Shown here one piece after another: positions 15,967 through 25,568 of a DNA stretch of 64,000 nt. The notes under the pieces are model-generated. The model was given only the letters and a program-made list of their open reading frames with translations. It searched no databases and was not told the origin of the DNA. Made by a program: the position numbers and the translations under genes. The stretch's first letter is position 1. Each line of letters starts with the position of its first letter. Source of the DNA: an uncultured Bacteroidales bacterium (lineage in GTDB: Bacteria; Bacteroidota; Bacteroidia; Bacteroidales; F082); contig ONJF01000004.1 in NCBI GenBank assembly GCA_900318085.1, positions 62,001 through 126,000 of the forward strand, read 5' to 3'.

Positions 15967-18054
15967 TCAAAACGCCTTCCGCCATCCACAACCCTTCCGC
16001 CACTCGGAACAGCCATAAGCCGCCTTGCCTTTGATGACATAGCCTTTGCCACACAACGGACAGGGTTGCCCGATAATGGCGTCGGGATCGGCATCAGCGG
16101 GTGATGCCGAAGCCTCGGAAGGCATAGATCCCCGCCCACGCACTTCCTTAGGCTGGGATGACATACCTTCCGAGGCTTTCTTAGGTTTAGCTGTCGTGCT
16201 CTTCTTGGATGTTGCCTTCTTCGGTTTCTGCTCGACCACGGCAGCAGCCACCCGCCGATTGCTGTTGTCCAGCATCACCGTGGTGACAATCTCCGTCACC
16301 ATCTGCTTGAGCTCGTCGAGGAACTGTCGCGCCTCGTATTTGTGCTGCTCGATCTCACGGAGTTTCTTCTCCCAGATGCCCGTCAGCTCTGCGCTCTTCA
16401 ACAGGTCCTCATGGATAAGACCGATGAGCTCGATGCCCGTCGGCGTGGGCTCCAGGCTCTTGCGCACTTTTCTGATATAGTTGCGCTTGAACAAGGTCTC
16501 GATGATGGCTGCACGCGTGGAAGGTCGACCGATGCCGTTCTCTTTCATCACCTCGCGCAGCGATTCATCATCAACGAGCTTGCCAGCCGTCTCCATGGCA
16601 CGAAGCAGCGTGGCTTCGGTATAAGGTTTCGGCGGCGAGGTCCACTTCTCGGCCAGCTGCGGCTGGTGCGGTCCGTGCTCACCCTTCTCGAAGATGGGCA
16701 AGGTCTTCTCCTCATCCTCCCCTTCTTTGGTCCCTGAGCCCGTCGAAGGGTTCTCTTCTTCCTGTTTCACCGGCTTGATGACCTCTCGCCAGCCTGGCAC
16801 CAGGATCTGCTTGCCCGAGGTCTTGAACTCCACATCTTCCACCTTGCCCAAAACGGTTGTTGTAGCAAACTGACAATCAGGATAAAACACAGCAATGAAA
16901 TGACGGCACACCTCGTCATAGACCTGCTGCTCTGCAAAACTCAATCCCGTCGGCACCACACCCGTCGGGATGATGGCATGGTGGTCGGTGACCTTGCTGT
17001 TGTCGAACACCTTCTTGCTTTTGGGCAGTTTCTTGCCCGCCAAAGGCGCGGTGTATTCAGCATAATTGGTCAGCCTCGCCAAGATGTCGGGACATTTGGG
17101 ATAGATGTCATCACTCAAATAGGTGGTATCCACACGCGGATAGGTGGTGTATTTCTTCTCGTAGAGGCTCTGGATGGTCTGCAAGGTCTGGTCGGCCGAC
17201 ATGTTGTATTTCTTGTTGCATTCCACCTGCAACGAAGTTAAGTCATACAGCCTTGGTGGGGCTTCGGTGCCTTTCTTGGTGGAGATGTCGGTCACGGTGA
17301 ACTCCTTCCCTTCCACGCTCTGCAAGTCTTTTTGTCCGTCTTCCACAGAGCCATATTTGCCCTTGGTGGCGGTGAAAGTCGTATCCCTATAAATCGTTGA
17401 TAGCACCCAATACGCCTCTGGCTTAAAGTTCACAATTTCGTGGTAGCGATTGACAATCAGCGCCAAAGTGGGTGTCTGCACCCTGCCAATGGACAACACC
17501 TGCCGGTTTTGTCCATATTTCAAGGTGTAAAGCCGCGTGGCATTCATGCCCAGCAGCCAGTCGCCGATGGCACGCGAGAGACCCGCCTCATAAAGCAACT
17601 GGTATTCCGATTGGTCTTTCAGGTTCTTAAATCCCTCCCGAATAGACTCTTCTGTCAAAGAAGAGATCCACAGACGCTTCACGGGACACTTTACGGCAGC
17701 CTTTTGCATCACCCAGCGCTGGATGAGCTCACCCTCCTGTCCTGCATCACCGCAGTTCACGATTTCGTCGGCCTTTTGGAATAAGGATTCAATGGTCTTA
17801 AACTGCTTCTCCACACCTTTATCCGCAATGAGCTTGATGCCAAAACGCGGTGGTATCATCGGCAGACGGCTCAACGCCCATGCCTTCCACTGGTCGGTGT
17901 AGTCGTGCGGCTCTTTGAGGGTGCAAAGATGGCCAAAAGTCCATGTCACCTGATAGCCGTTGCCTTCCATGTAACCTTCATGGGTGGCATTGGCGCCCAA
18001 CACCTTGGCGATGTCGCGTGCGACGCTTGGCTTTTCGGCAATACAGACGATCAT
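15967..18054 (-). CDS. topB: DNA topoisomerase III
   Basis: A 695-residue type IA topoisomerase that decatenates and relaxes DNA by single-strand passage. The Toprim domain opens the protein (CIAEKPS with Glu7; GDAGQEGE near residue 102). The catalytic tyrosine is Tyr305 in TTYPRVDT. The C-terminus adds a Lys-rich linker and a zinc ribbon (CPLCGKGYVI ... GCSEWRKGCGW). A linker reading NPSTGSGT near residues 435-442 is encoded by a REP-like repeat (see 16729-16750). It begins 11 bp after a CPA2 antiporter stop, giving a probable antiporter-antiporter-topB operon. Confidence 0.93.
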   Translation of the reverse strand: MIVCIAEKPSVARDIAKVLGANATHEGYMEGNGYQVTWTFGHLCTLKEPHDYTDQWKAWALSRLPMIPPRFGIKLIADKGVEKQFKTIESLFQKADEIVNCGDAGQEGELIQRWVMQKAAVKCPVKRLWISSLTEESIREGFKNLKDQSEYQLLYEAGLSRAIGDWLLGMNATRLYTLKYGQNRQVLSIGRVQTPTLALIVNRYHEIVNFKPEAYWVLSTIYRDTTFTATKGKYGSVEDGQKDLQSVEGKEFTVTDISTKKGTEAPPRLYDLTSLQVECNKKYNMSADQTLQTIQSLYEKKYTTYPRVDTTYLSDDIYPKCPDILARLTNYAEYTAPLAGKKLPKSKKVFDNSKVTDHHAIIPTGVVPTGLSFAEQQVYDEVCRHFIAVFYPDCQFATTTVLGKVEDVEFKTSGKQILVPGWREVIKPVKQEEENPSTGSGTKEGEDEEKTLPIFEKGEHGPHQPQLAEKWTSPPKPYTEATLLRAMETAGKLVDDESLREVMKENGIGRPSTRAAIIETLFKRNYIRKVRKSLEPTPTGIELIGLIHEDLLKSAELTGIWEKKLREIEQHKYEARQFLDELKQMVTEIVTTVMLDNSNRRVAAAVVEQKPKKATSKKSTTAKPKKASEGMSSQPKEVRGRGSMPSEASASPADADPDAIIGQPCPLCGKGYVIKGKAAYGCSEWRKGCGWRKAF
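16729..16750. repeat. REP-like repeat embedded in topB
   Basis: The plus strand reads GGTCCCTGAGCCCGTCGAAG followed by GG. The two blocks GGTCCCTGAGCC and TCGAAGGG recur at 57100-57147 inside another gene. In topB it is read on the minus strand as an in-frame linker (NPSTGSGT). It looks like a mobile palindromic repeat tolerated in a flexible loop. Confidence 0.5.
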
Positions 18055-18065
18055 TAGTTGAGAGT

Positions 18066-20369
18066 CTAGGGTTTAGAGTTGGGGAATTCAGATTTCAGGT
18101 CTGCCGCATGTAACTTCATCAGGTATTCTGCCTTGTCTTTTTGCGCCACAAACCACAACAAATCAGCGGCTTGGAAAGTAATCCTGGCCGAGGGGTTCAG
18201 GATGAACTGTCCGTCACGCTCGATGGCAATCACCATGGCATCGTACTTGTCGGCAAAGCCGGAATCCTTCAATGCCACGCCAATCAAAGGGCTGTCAGGC
18301 TCAACCTCCACCTTGTAAAGGTCCACCTCACCCTCTTCATGCTCATGGATCAACGCGTCGTCAAAGACCTCCACCTTGGGCAACAGCAGCCGCAGATGGT
18401 CCTCATGGCCTACAAAGGTGATCTTGTCGAAGGGAAACAGCTGGAAATCAGATTTGGGCAACTCAAAGATCTGTTTGCCTCTTTCCACACTCACCACACT
18501 CACATTGTAGTTGTCGCGGAAGTCGGTGTCCTTGATGATGATTCCTGAATAGGGACTGTCGGGACTCAAGGTCATCTTCTGCAAGTGGCAGTTTTCCTGC
18601 AAGATTTCAGGGATGGCAAACACTTGCACCGACTGACGCTTATTGAGGTTGTCCATAAAGCGTCCTTCAATGCGCTTATAGAACTTCATCGCCGGACTCA
18701 ACGCCTTAAGCATAATGGTGTAAATCAAGGCGAATCCGATATTGATCAAATGATACCAAGGCGAACCTACACCAAGATTGGACCAGAACAGGCCATTCAG
18801 GAAGTGCTGGATGATGACATAAGCCGACACCCAGACAATGATGGTGCGCAAGAGGAAAACAATGAGAATCAAAGTCCTGTTAAACTTACTGGCATCCATG
18901 AGCTTATGCGTGGTCTTCACCAGCGTATGCTTGAAACCCATCGCCCAAAGGAAAGGTGCCGTAAGAATCAGCGACAAGGCCGTGCTGATGGCCGCATTCC
19001 ACGGACGCGGGACATATTTGATGATGAACGAGCAGATGAAGAACGAAATCAGCACTACTGCAATCACAATGGCGGAGTAGATCACGATGTTTTTGAGCTG
19101 TCGCATCATAAAACTTGCCATGTTGACCTTTTTACCACTCTTCACCTTGATGCCCGACTCGTTGTTTTCCAACTTCTTAAGCCATCTTTCAGGGAAATGC
19201 TTCGTCACCCAATGATAGGTGGGCAAGGCCGCCTTGATGGCATAGGGCGTGATGAATGTGGTGATGATCGACACCGAGACGATGATGGGATACAGAAACT
19301 CGTCGATGACACCGAAACTCATGCCCAAGGTGGCGATGATAAACGAGAACTCACCGATTTGACTGAAACAGAATCCACCTTGCAAAGCCTGCTTCAAGCC
19401 CAGACCGGCAATCAGACGACCTGCCACATTACTCAAAGGCTTGAAGAACAACAGCACCACGGTGATGACCAGAATCTGCCACCAGTAGTTGACCAAGATC
19501 TGCGGGTCGACCATCATGCCCACCGACACGAAAAACACAGCACCAAACAAATTCTTGATGGGAGTCGTGACTTTATGGATCGCTTCTGCCTCAAGTGTTT
19601 CGGCCAAAATGGAGCCCATGATGAACGCGCCCAATGCCGACGAGAATCCCGCCAAATTAGCCAGCACAACCATCAGGAAGCACAGACCCACCGAAAACAC
19701 CGTCAGTGTCTCCTCAGACATAAACTTCCTTGCCCAACGCAAGATGGTAGGCACCAAAAAGATGCCACCCAAGAACCACACCAACAAGAAGAACACCAGT
19801 TTCAACATGCTGGAAACCAATTGCATCCCATCGAAGGTCTTGCTCACGGCAAGCGTAGATAGGATAACCATCAAAAGGACGGCCTCAAGGTCCTCCACCA
19901 CCAACTCGCCGATGACATTGCCGCTGAATTTCTCGCGATGCAACTTCATGTCATCGAAAGCCTTAGCAATAATCGTCGTCGAAGAAATAGAGAGCATGGC
20001 GCCAAGAAAGATGCAGTCCATCTGGCTCCAGCCTAAGGCCTTTCCAAGCAAGAAACCGACCACACACATGGTCACCAATTCGGTCAACGCCGTCACGCCG
20101 ACCGTCCCTCCCACCTTCTTCAGCTTCTTGAAGCTAAACTCCAATCCAATACCAAAGAGCATGAACACCATACCGATTTCGCTCCATGTCTCCACACTCG
20201 TGTGGTCTTTGATGACAGGAAACCACTCGAAATTGGGGCCAATCAAGAATCCTGCGATGATATAGCCCAACACAACGGGTTGTTTCATCCACTTGAAAAT
20301 CACCGTGGTGAGACCAGCCGTAACCAATATCAGAGCGAGGTCGGAAAACAGTGCAGGTAGGGATTCCAT
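18066..20369 (-). CDS. CPA2-family cation:proton antiporter with TrkA_C domains, copy 1
   Basis: A 767-residue KefB/CPA2-type inner-membrane antiporter. Residues 1-390 are the Na+/H+ exchanger domain (GYIIAGFLIGP, SISSTTIIAKAF); an added membrane region follows (about 420-560), then two TrkA_C-type regulatory domains (about 590-755; SPDSPYSGIIIKDTDF, EPDSPLIGVALKDSGF). No TrkA_N Rossmann domain is seen, so ligand control probably comes through the TrkA_C pair. It lies 5 bp after a close paralogue, making a tandem duplication. The ion, K+ or Na+, is not determined. Confidence 0.88.
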   Translation of the reverse strand: MESLPALFSDLALILVTAGLTTVIFKWMKQPVVLGYIIAGFLIGPNFEWFPVIKDHTSVETWSEIGMVFMLFGIGLEFSFKKLKKVGGTVGVTALTELVTMCVVGFLLGKALGWSQMDCIFLGAMLSISSTTIIAKAFDDMKLHREKFSGNVIGELVVEDLEAVLLMVILSTLAVSKTFDGMQLVSSMLKLVFFLLVWFLGGIFLVPTILRWARKFMSEETLTVFSVGLCFLMVVLANLAGFSSALGAFIMGSILAETLEAEAIHKVTTPIKNLFGAVFFVSVGMMVDPQILVNYWWQILVITVVLLFFKPLSNVAGRLIAGLGLKQALQGGFCFSQIGEFSFIIATLGMSFGVIDEFLYPIIVSVSIITTFITPYAIKAALPTYHWVTKHFPERWLKKLENNESGIKVKSGKKVNMASFMMRQLKNIVIYSAIVIAVVLISFFICSFIIKYVPRPWNAAISTALSLILTAPFLWAMGFKHTLVKTTHKLMDASKFNRTLILIVFLLRTIIVWVSAYVIIQHFLNGLFWSNLGVGSPWYHLINIGFALIYTIMLKALSPAMKFYKRIEGRFMDNLNKRQSVQVFAIPEILQENCHLQKMTLSPDSPYSGIIIKDTDFRDNYNVSVVSVERGKQIFELPKSDFQLFPFDKITFVGHEDHLRLLLPKVEVFDDALIHEHEEGEVDLYKVEVEPDSPLIGVALKDSGFADKYDAMVIAIERDGQFILNPSARITFQAADLLWFVAQKDKAEYLMKLHAADLKSEFPNSKP

Positions 20370-20374
20370 AGTTA

Positions 20375-22666
20375 TCAGTTATCAGTTGTCGGTTGTTCAG
20401 TTTCGTAGGCGTATTGCATCAATGCCTTGGCGTTGGTTTCGGTGGAGACAAACCAAACCGTATCGCCTTGTTGGAACACAAACGAGGCTGCTGGATTAAG
20501 GAAGAATTCCTTGTCGCGTTCAATGGCAATCACCATGGCATTGAAGCGATTGAGTATGTCGGAATCATGAAGTGAAACCCCTACAAAACGGCTGTTAGGA
20601 CCCACAACCGAGTTATGGATATTGACATCACTCTCGGGTCGTTCCTTGATAAGCACATCATCTTCCACCTCGATGAACGGTCGGAGTTTGGCCAGTTGCT
20701 CTTCGGTACCTATGAAAGTCACCTCGTCGTCGGGATATAATATGAAGTCGCGGCGGGGCAGGTCGATGAACTCATCGGCTCGGTCAACACACACTACACT
20801 GGTCCCATAGGTTTGACGGAAGTCCGTCTCGCGTATGCGTTGGCCCACATATTGGCTCTTTGGGCTCAAGGCCATCTTCTCCATAGCGAAATTCTCCTGC
20901 AACACCTCGGGCAACACGAACGATTTCATGGTCTCGCGTTTATTCATGTTTTCAAGGAATCGACGCTCGATGGTCTCATACCAATGCATGATTGGCGTAA
21001 TCACACGGAGAACGACGACATAAAAAGCCGCCAGACCCATGGCAATCAGGTGGTAAGGCATATTCAGGCCAAGACTTGCCCAAAAATCGGCACCCAAAAA
21101 ATGGTTGTGGATGTTGACCGCAACACCCCAAACAAGGAGGATGCGTATGATGAATATCAACCTAACGGATTTCTTGTTGAACTGACTCTTTGCCATCAGT
21201 TTTCTAGTCGTTTTTAGCATGCCGTGCTTGAAGGCCACCGCCCATAGGAAGGGCGACATGACCAGCAGGGTGACGGCCAACGAAACCAAGCCACTAACAG
21301 GTTGAGGCACATAGTCTTGGATAAACTTACAGAGCGAGAAGCAAATCAGCATCAAGGCGACGATGATGGAAGCATATAGCACCAAGTTCTTTAGTTGACT
21401 CAAGATATAAGCCTTCATCGTCATTTCCTCACCATTCGCCGATTTCACGGCTTTTTCCTGGCTTCCAAAACCGTTTTTCCAACTATCAGGCACTTTCTTC
21501 TCAATCCAATGGAATAGCGGCTCACCGCCTTTAATCATATAAGGAGTGAGGAAGGTGGTGATGATGGACACAGAGACGATGATGGGATACAGGAAATCGT
21601 CGATGACACCAAAACTCATACCCACCGTAGCAATGATGAACGAGAACTCACCGATTTGGCCAAAACACATGCCCGCACGAACAGCGTTGTGGAGGTTATC
21701 GCCCGAAAACAGCATACCCAGACCCGAGCTCAAGGATTTCAGCACGACCACAACCACGGTGATGACCAGAATCTGCCACCAATATTGCACCAAGATGGCA
21801 GGATTAACCATCATGCCGACCGAAACGAAGAACACAGCTCCAAACAGGTTCTTGATGGGAGCGGTGAGTTTGTGAATCATCTCGGCCTCAAGTGTTTCGG
21901 CCAAGATGGAACCCATAATGAAGGCGCCCAAAGCCGACGAGAAACCCGCTTTGTTGGCGAGCCAAACCATGAAGAAACAAAGACCGACGGCAAACACCGT
22001 CAAGGTCTCTTCCGACATGAACTTACGGACCCATTTGAGGATGGTCGGGATGAGGAACACGCCACCGACATACCACACCAATAGGAAGAAAATAAGTCGG
22101 ACCACGCTCATCACCAGCTCCTTCCCATCCAAGGTCGCGCTGACCGCCATGGTGGAAAGTACCACCATCATCAGGATGGCCGCCAGGTCTTCAACCACCA
22201 GAACGCCAATAACACTCCCCGTGAAGCGTTCCCCTTTCATCTTCAAGTCATCGAAAGCCTTGGCGATGATGGTCGTGGACGACATGGAAAGCATGGCTCC
22301 CAGGAAGATGCTGTCCATCTGCGACCAACCCATCAGTTTGCCTAGGATAAAACCTATAAGACACATCGACACCAGTTCCGTCAAGGCCGTGATGCCCACC
22401 GTACCGGCCTGTTTCTTCAGCTTCTTGAAACTGAATTCCAGACCGATGGCAAACAGCAAGAACACCATTCCAATTTCGCTCCATATCTCAACACTTTCAT
22501 GGTCGTTGATGACGGGGAACCAAGGAAAATAGGGTCCAATGAGCAGACCTGCAATGATATAGCCCAATACCAAGGGCTGTTTCAACCATTTAAAAAGAAC
22601 TGTCGTGACACCTGCCGTAACCAATATCAAGGCAAGGTCGGAAAATAAAGCGGGTAAAGACTCCAT
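20375..22666 (-). CDS. CPA2-family cation:proton antiporter with TrkA_C domains, copy 2
   Basis: A 763-residue paralogue of the downstream antiporter. Both start with almost the same 20 residues (MESLPALFSDLALILVTAG) and share SMSSTTIIAKAF and the paired TrkA_C domains. They have diverged mainly in the cytoplasmic tail and the segment near residue 410. It is the first gene of the antiporter-antiporter-topB run. Two close copies could form a heterodimer, since CPA2 proteins are dimeric; this is inference. The start codon at 22666 is set by identity with the paralogue. Confidence 0.88.
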   Translation of the reverse strand: MESLPALFSDLALILVTAGVTTVLFKWLKQPLVLGYIIAGLLIGPYFPWFPVINDHESVEIWSEIGMVFLLFAIGLEFSFKKLKKQAGTVGITALTELVSMCLIGFILGKLMGWSQMDSIFLGAMLSMSSTTIIAKAFDDLKMKGERFTGSVIGVLVVEDLAAILMMVVLSTMAVSATLDGKELVMSVVRLIFFLLVWYVGGVFLIPTILKWVRKFMSEETLTVFAVGLCFFMVWLANKAGFSSALGAFIMGSILAETLEAEMIHKLTAPIKNLFGAVFFVSVGMMVNPAILVQYWWQILVITVVVVVLKSLSSGLGMLFSGDNLHNAVRAGMCFGQIGEFSFIIATVGMSFGVIDDFLYPIIVSVSIITTFLTPYMIKGGEPLFHWIEKKVPDSWKNGFGSQEKAVKSANGEEMTMKAYILSQLKNLVLYASIIVALMLICFSLCKFIQDYVPQPVSGLVSLAVTLLVMSPFLWAVAFKHGMLKTTRKLMAKSQFNKKSVRLIFIIRILLVWGVAVNIHNHFLGADFWASLGLNMPYHLIAMGLAAFYVVVLRVITPIMHWYETIERRFLENMNKRETMKSFVLPEVLQENFAMEKMALSPKSQYVGQRIRETDFRQTYGTSVVCVDRADEFIDLPRRDFILYPDDEVTFIGTEEQLAKLRPFIEVEDDVLIKERPESDVNIHNSVVGPNSRFVGVSLHDSDILNRFNAMVIAIERDKEFFLNPAASFVFQQGDTVWFVSTETNAKALMQYAYETEQPTTDN

Positions 22667-22685
22667 AACATTGCTTTTGTTGCTG

Positions 22686-22693
22686 CAAAAATA
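22686..22693 (-). promoter_or_regulatory. TAnnTTTG -7 box for the antiporter operon
   Basis: Minus-strand TATTTTTG lies 19 nt before the ATG at 22666 and probably drives the two antiporters and topB. Confidence 0.55.
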
Positions 22694-22728
22694 CAAACAA
22701 AATCAATAACTAGCAAAACCAAAAAACA

Positions 22729-22939
22729 TCAAAACCAAATCTCATCATTTATTCTTGCCTCGACCTCGTCTTCAATCTTATCGGGAAGCGAGAAGAAAAA
22801 AATCGATATGCGTCAGCGCCTCAATCTCGTCGATGGTCATGGCATATGACTTCATAGGTTCCTCAAGGCTCTTGACATGAGCACAAGAGAACTGCAAAGC
22901 CACGAACAATACGGTAATTATGCGTAACAAGTCCCCCAT
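22729..22939 (-). pseudogene. Remnant of a DNA/RNA non-specific endonuclease
   Basis: A 53-codon frame from ATG 22939 reads ...MKSYAMTIDEIEALTHIDFF, like the C-terminal end of DNA/RNA non-specific (NUC1-type) endonucleases (consensus S-Y-x-x-T/S-I/V-D-E-V/I-E-x-x-T-G-I-D-F-F). The frame then ends at 22778. A shift inside a run of seven T (plus strand 22796-22802) restores SLPDKIEDEVEARINDE, the expected tail, which ends at 22729. The N-terminal catalytic part is missing; the first ~20 codons resemble a signal peptide. It is therefore a truncated, frame-shifted relic. Confidence 0.5.
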
Positions 22940-22998
22940 TTGCCATTTAACATTTGTAGCGAAAACCAGTTCAAGGCTGCAAAAATAGCAAAAAAGCT

Positions 22999-24828
22999 TT
23001 ATTCCGCAAACATCCCGTCGATAAGGTCTTTGTAGTGTTCCGCAATGATCTTACGGCGAATCTTGAGGCTCGGCGTCATCTCTCCGTCGTCGATGGTCCA
23101 CTCGTGGTCCAGAAGCTCGAAGCGCTTGATTTTCTCATAGTCACCGAAGAACCTGTTGTAGGCGTCCACCTCCTTGCGATAACGGTCGTTGACAGCTTTC
23201 TGCTTGATTATTTCAGCGTTGGTGCTATAAGGGATATGGTTCTCCTCGCACCATACCTTCAAATGCTCGAAGTTAGGCACAATCAAGGCCGCGGCGAACT
23301 TCTGGTTTTCGCCCACCACCATGATGCTGCTGATGAACGGCGACTCCGTAAAACGGTTCTCAATGAGTGCGGGCGAGATGTACTTACCCATCGAATCCTT
23401 AAAGATTTCCTTCATACGACCCGTGATCTTCAGCAAGCCGTCTTCATCGAACTCACCGATGTCGCCCGTATGGAAGTAGCCCTCTTCGTCGATGGCGATA
23501 CGGGTCTGCTCCTCATCTTTGTAATAGCCCTTCATCACTGGCGAGCCCTTCACAAGAATCTCTCCCGACTCCGGGTCGATCTTGAACTGCACGCTGCTGC
23601 ATGGTACGCCCACCGTTCCTGCCTTGATGACACCCAAGGCGAGGCTGTTGGTGGCAATCACGGGCGAGGTCTCGGTCAGACCGTAGCCCTCGACAATCGG
23701 GATGTTCATGGCGGCAAACAAGCGCACCAAACGGGGCTGCAAGCTGGCGCCACCCGAAATGATGAACTCCAAACGACCACCAAACGCCTTCCTCACATCC
23801 TTGAACACCAAACTATTGGCGATATGCAACTTAAAACGATAGGCACGGTTGATTTTCTTCTCCGTCTCGTCGTAACGCTCGGCCAACTGGAAAGCCCAAT
23901 AGAAGATCCGTTTCTTCAGTCCTTTCAGTTTGTCGCCTTTACGGACAATGCCATTATAAACCTTCTCGATGACACGAGGCACCGTGGTGAAGTGTTCAGG
24001 CTTGATTTCGGCGATATCGCGCATGATGGTGCCGAAGTTCTCCACATAATAGGTCGAGTTGCCGAGATAGAGGTGCGTGAACAACACCGAACGCTCGTAG
24101 ATGTGCGACAACGGCAAGAAACTCACCACTTTGTGTGAGCTGGGAACAGGATAATGCGGTCCATAGTGGGCAACACAACTCATCAGGTTGTAATGCGTCA
24201 GCATGACACCCTTGGGGGTGCCCAGCGTGCCTGAAGTGTAAATGATGGTTGCCACATCATCGGGGGCAACGGCATCTTTAGCCGCCTGAAGCCTGGCAAG
24301 GCTCTTTTTGTCCACCTTCACCGAGACCATCAAGCCACGCAGGGTCATCATACCCTCCACGGGATTGAAGGCAAACTCTTTCGGACGGACAGGCATGGCG
24401 TCAAGGACGCCTTTGATTTTATTGTGAAGCAACGAACCTTCAACGAAGACAATCTTGGGGTCGGCATGGTTGAGGATATGCTCGAAATCGCTCTGACGCA
24501 CCGTGGGATAAATGGGCACCAAGATGGCGCCAATCTGCTGCACGGCGAAGTCCACCATGTTCCACTGCGGGCAGTTGTTGGAGACCACGGCAACGCGGTC
24601 GCCTTTACCCACGCCCAAGCCGATCAACCCTTGGCTGATGGTATCGGTCATCTTCACGAAGTCACGGCTGATATATTTCTTCCATTCACCGTCGACCTTG
24701 CAGGCAAACATGACCTTCTTTTTGCCATATTTCTCCACGAACCTCGGCAACAGGTCGAAAGTGCGCGGAGGTATGTCAGCATAAGGCTGAACGGTTTTCT
24801 TTTTGTTTTTATTCTTTTCCATATCCAC
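22999..24828 (-). CDS. Long-chain fatty acid--CoA ligase (AMP-binding)
   Basis: A 609-residue ANL-superfamily enzyme that adenylates a fatty acid and transfers it to CoA at the membrane face. Core motifs are IIYTSGTLGTPKGVMLTH near residue 195, GYGLTETSP near residue 370, YFHTGDIG near 450 and KITGRMKEIFKDSMGKYISP near 465. It is shorter than E. coli FadD in the N-terminus but matches the FAA1/FadD15-like class common in Bacteroidota. An ATG two codons in (24822) is an alternative start. It is divergently placed from a phosphopantetheinyl transferase. Confidence 0.92.
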   Translation of the reverse strand: MDMEKNKNKKKTVQPYADIPPRTFDLLPRFVEKYGKKKVMFACKVDGEWKKYISRDFVKMTDTISQGLIGLGVGKGDRVAVVSNNCPQWNMVDFAVQQIGAILVPIYPTVRQSDFEHILNHADPKIVFVEGSLLHNKIKGVLDAMPVRPKEFAFNPVEGMMTLRGLMVSVKVDKKSLARLQAAKDAVAPDDVATIIYTSGTLGTPKGVMLTHYNLMSCVAHYGPHYPVPSSHKVVSFLPLSHIYERSVLFTHLYLGNSTYYVENFGTIMRDIAEIKPEHFTTVPRVIEKVYNGIVRKGDKLKGLKKRIFYWAFQLAERYDETEKKINRAYRFKLHIANSLVFKDVRKAFGGRLEFIISGGASLQPRLVRLFAAMNIPIVEGYGLTETSPVIATNSLALGVIKAGTVGVPCSSVQFKIDPESGEILVKGSPVMKGYYKDEEQTRIAIDEEGYFHTGDIGEFDEDGLLKITGRMKEIFKDSMGKYISPALIENRFTESPFISSIMVVGENQKFAAALIVPNFEHLKVWCEENHIPYSTNAEIIKQKAVNDRYRKEVDAYNRFFGDYEKIKRFELLDHEWTIDDGEMTPSLKIRRKIIAEHYKDLIDGMFAE

Positions 24829-24960
24829 TGAATAATCGTTGCGAAAATAGGATTAATTTTCATCTTCTCGTCATTTTATCCAAACGAAAGTGCTTTTTCT
24901 GAACAAACGAGGGGATTTTGTCACCGAAATTATTTTTGCAACCATTTGTATAAGAATAAC

Positions 24961-24968
24961 TATATTTG
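24961..24968 (+). promoter_or_regulatory. TAnnTTTG -7 box
   Basis: TATATTTG lies 18 nt before ATG 24987 of the phosphopantetheinyl transferase gene. A TTTTTG at 24934-24939 is close to the right place for a -33 element. Confidence 0.6.
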
Positions 24969-24986
24969 CATCGAGATAAAACGAAC

Positions 24987-25559
24987 ATGATCTCCATTTT
25001 CGACGATATGGCCCAAGTCACCGAATCCGAAGTGAGACGGATGCTGCCTTTAGTGGATGAGCAACGCCGCGAAGAAGCCCTTCGCTACAAGCATCTCTTT
25101 GGTCAGTTCGCTTGCCTGAAGTCTTGGTTGATGCTGCAAGACCTTTTGAAGCCATTGGGAATCAAAGATCTAGAAATGGTTTATAACGACCATGGCAAGC
25201 CTTTCTTGGTCCATTACCCCGAGGTGTATTTCAACCTCAGCCATTGCAAGAATGGCATCGCCGTGGCGGTCGACTTCTCCCCTATCGGCATCGACATCGA
25301 GAGCTTCCGAAGCAGCAACCTCGCCCTCTTAAGCAAGACGATGAATGCCCCCGAGACGGAATGGATACTCGCCTCTGCCGACCCGGTGGAGACCTTCACG
25401 CAATATTGGACCAAAAAAGAAGCGGTGGTGAAAATGCGCGGCACGGGCATCATCGACGACTTGCACCATGTGCTCGACGGTGAAGGCTACCGACTGGAGA
25501 CGCATATTAATAGAGAAAAACGCTACGCGTTCAGCATAGCGTTTTCCCAAATTCCCTGA
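24987..25559 (+). CDS. 4'-phosphopantetheinyl transferase superfamily protein
   Basis: A 190-residue Sfp-type enzyme that transfers the phosphopantetheine arm of CoA to a serine of a carrier protein. The magnesium-binding motif IGIDIES lies near residues 99-105 and WTKKEAVVK near 141-149. Length is between AcpS and full Sfp, typical of Bacteroidota versions. It should activate acyl carrier protein or a biosynthetic carrier protein; no such target gene is in the window. The ATG at 24987 follows a good promoter box. It converges with the carbamate kinase gene. Confidence 0.88.
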   Translation: MISIFDDMAQVTESEVRRMLPLVDEQRREEALRYKHLFGQFACLKSWLMLQDLLKPLGIKDLEMVYNDHGKPFLVHYPEVYFNLSHCKNGIAVAVDFSPIGIDIESFRSSNLALLSKTMNAPETEWILASADPVETFTQYWTKKEAVVKMRGTGIIDDLHHVLDGEGYRLETHINREKRYAFSIAFSQIP

Positions 25560-25568
25560 TGTTACAGG

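Noticed and set aside
18585-19862. Long plus-strand open frame opposite the first CPA2 antiporter
   Set aside because: No recognisable domain, low-complexity His/Gln/Asp composition; it is the shadow of the antiporter gene.
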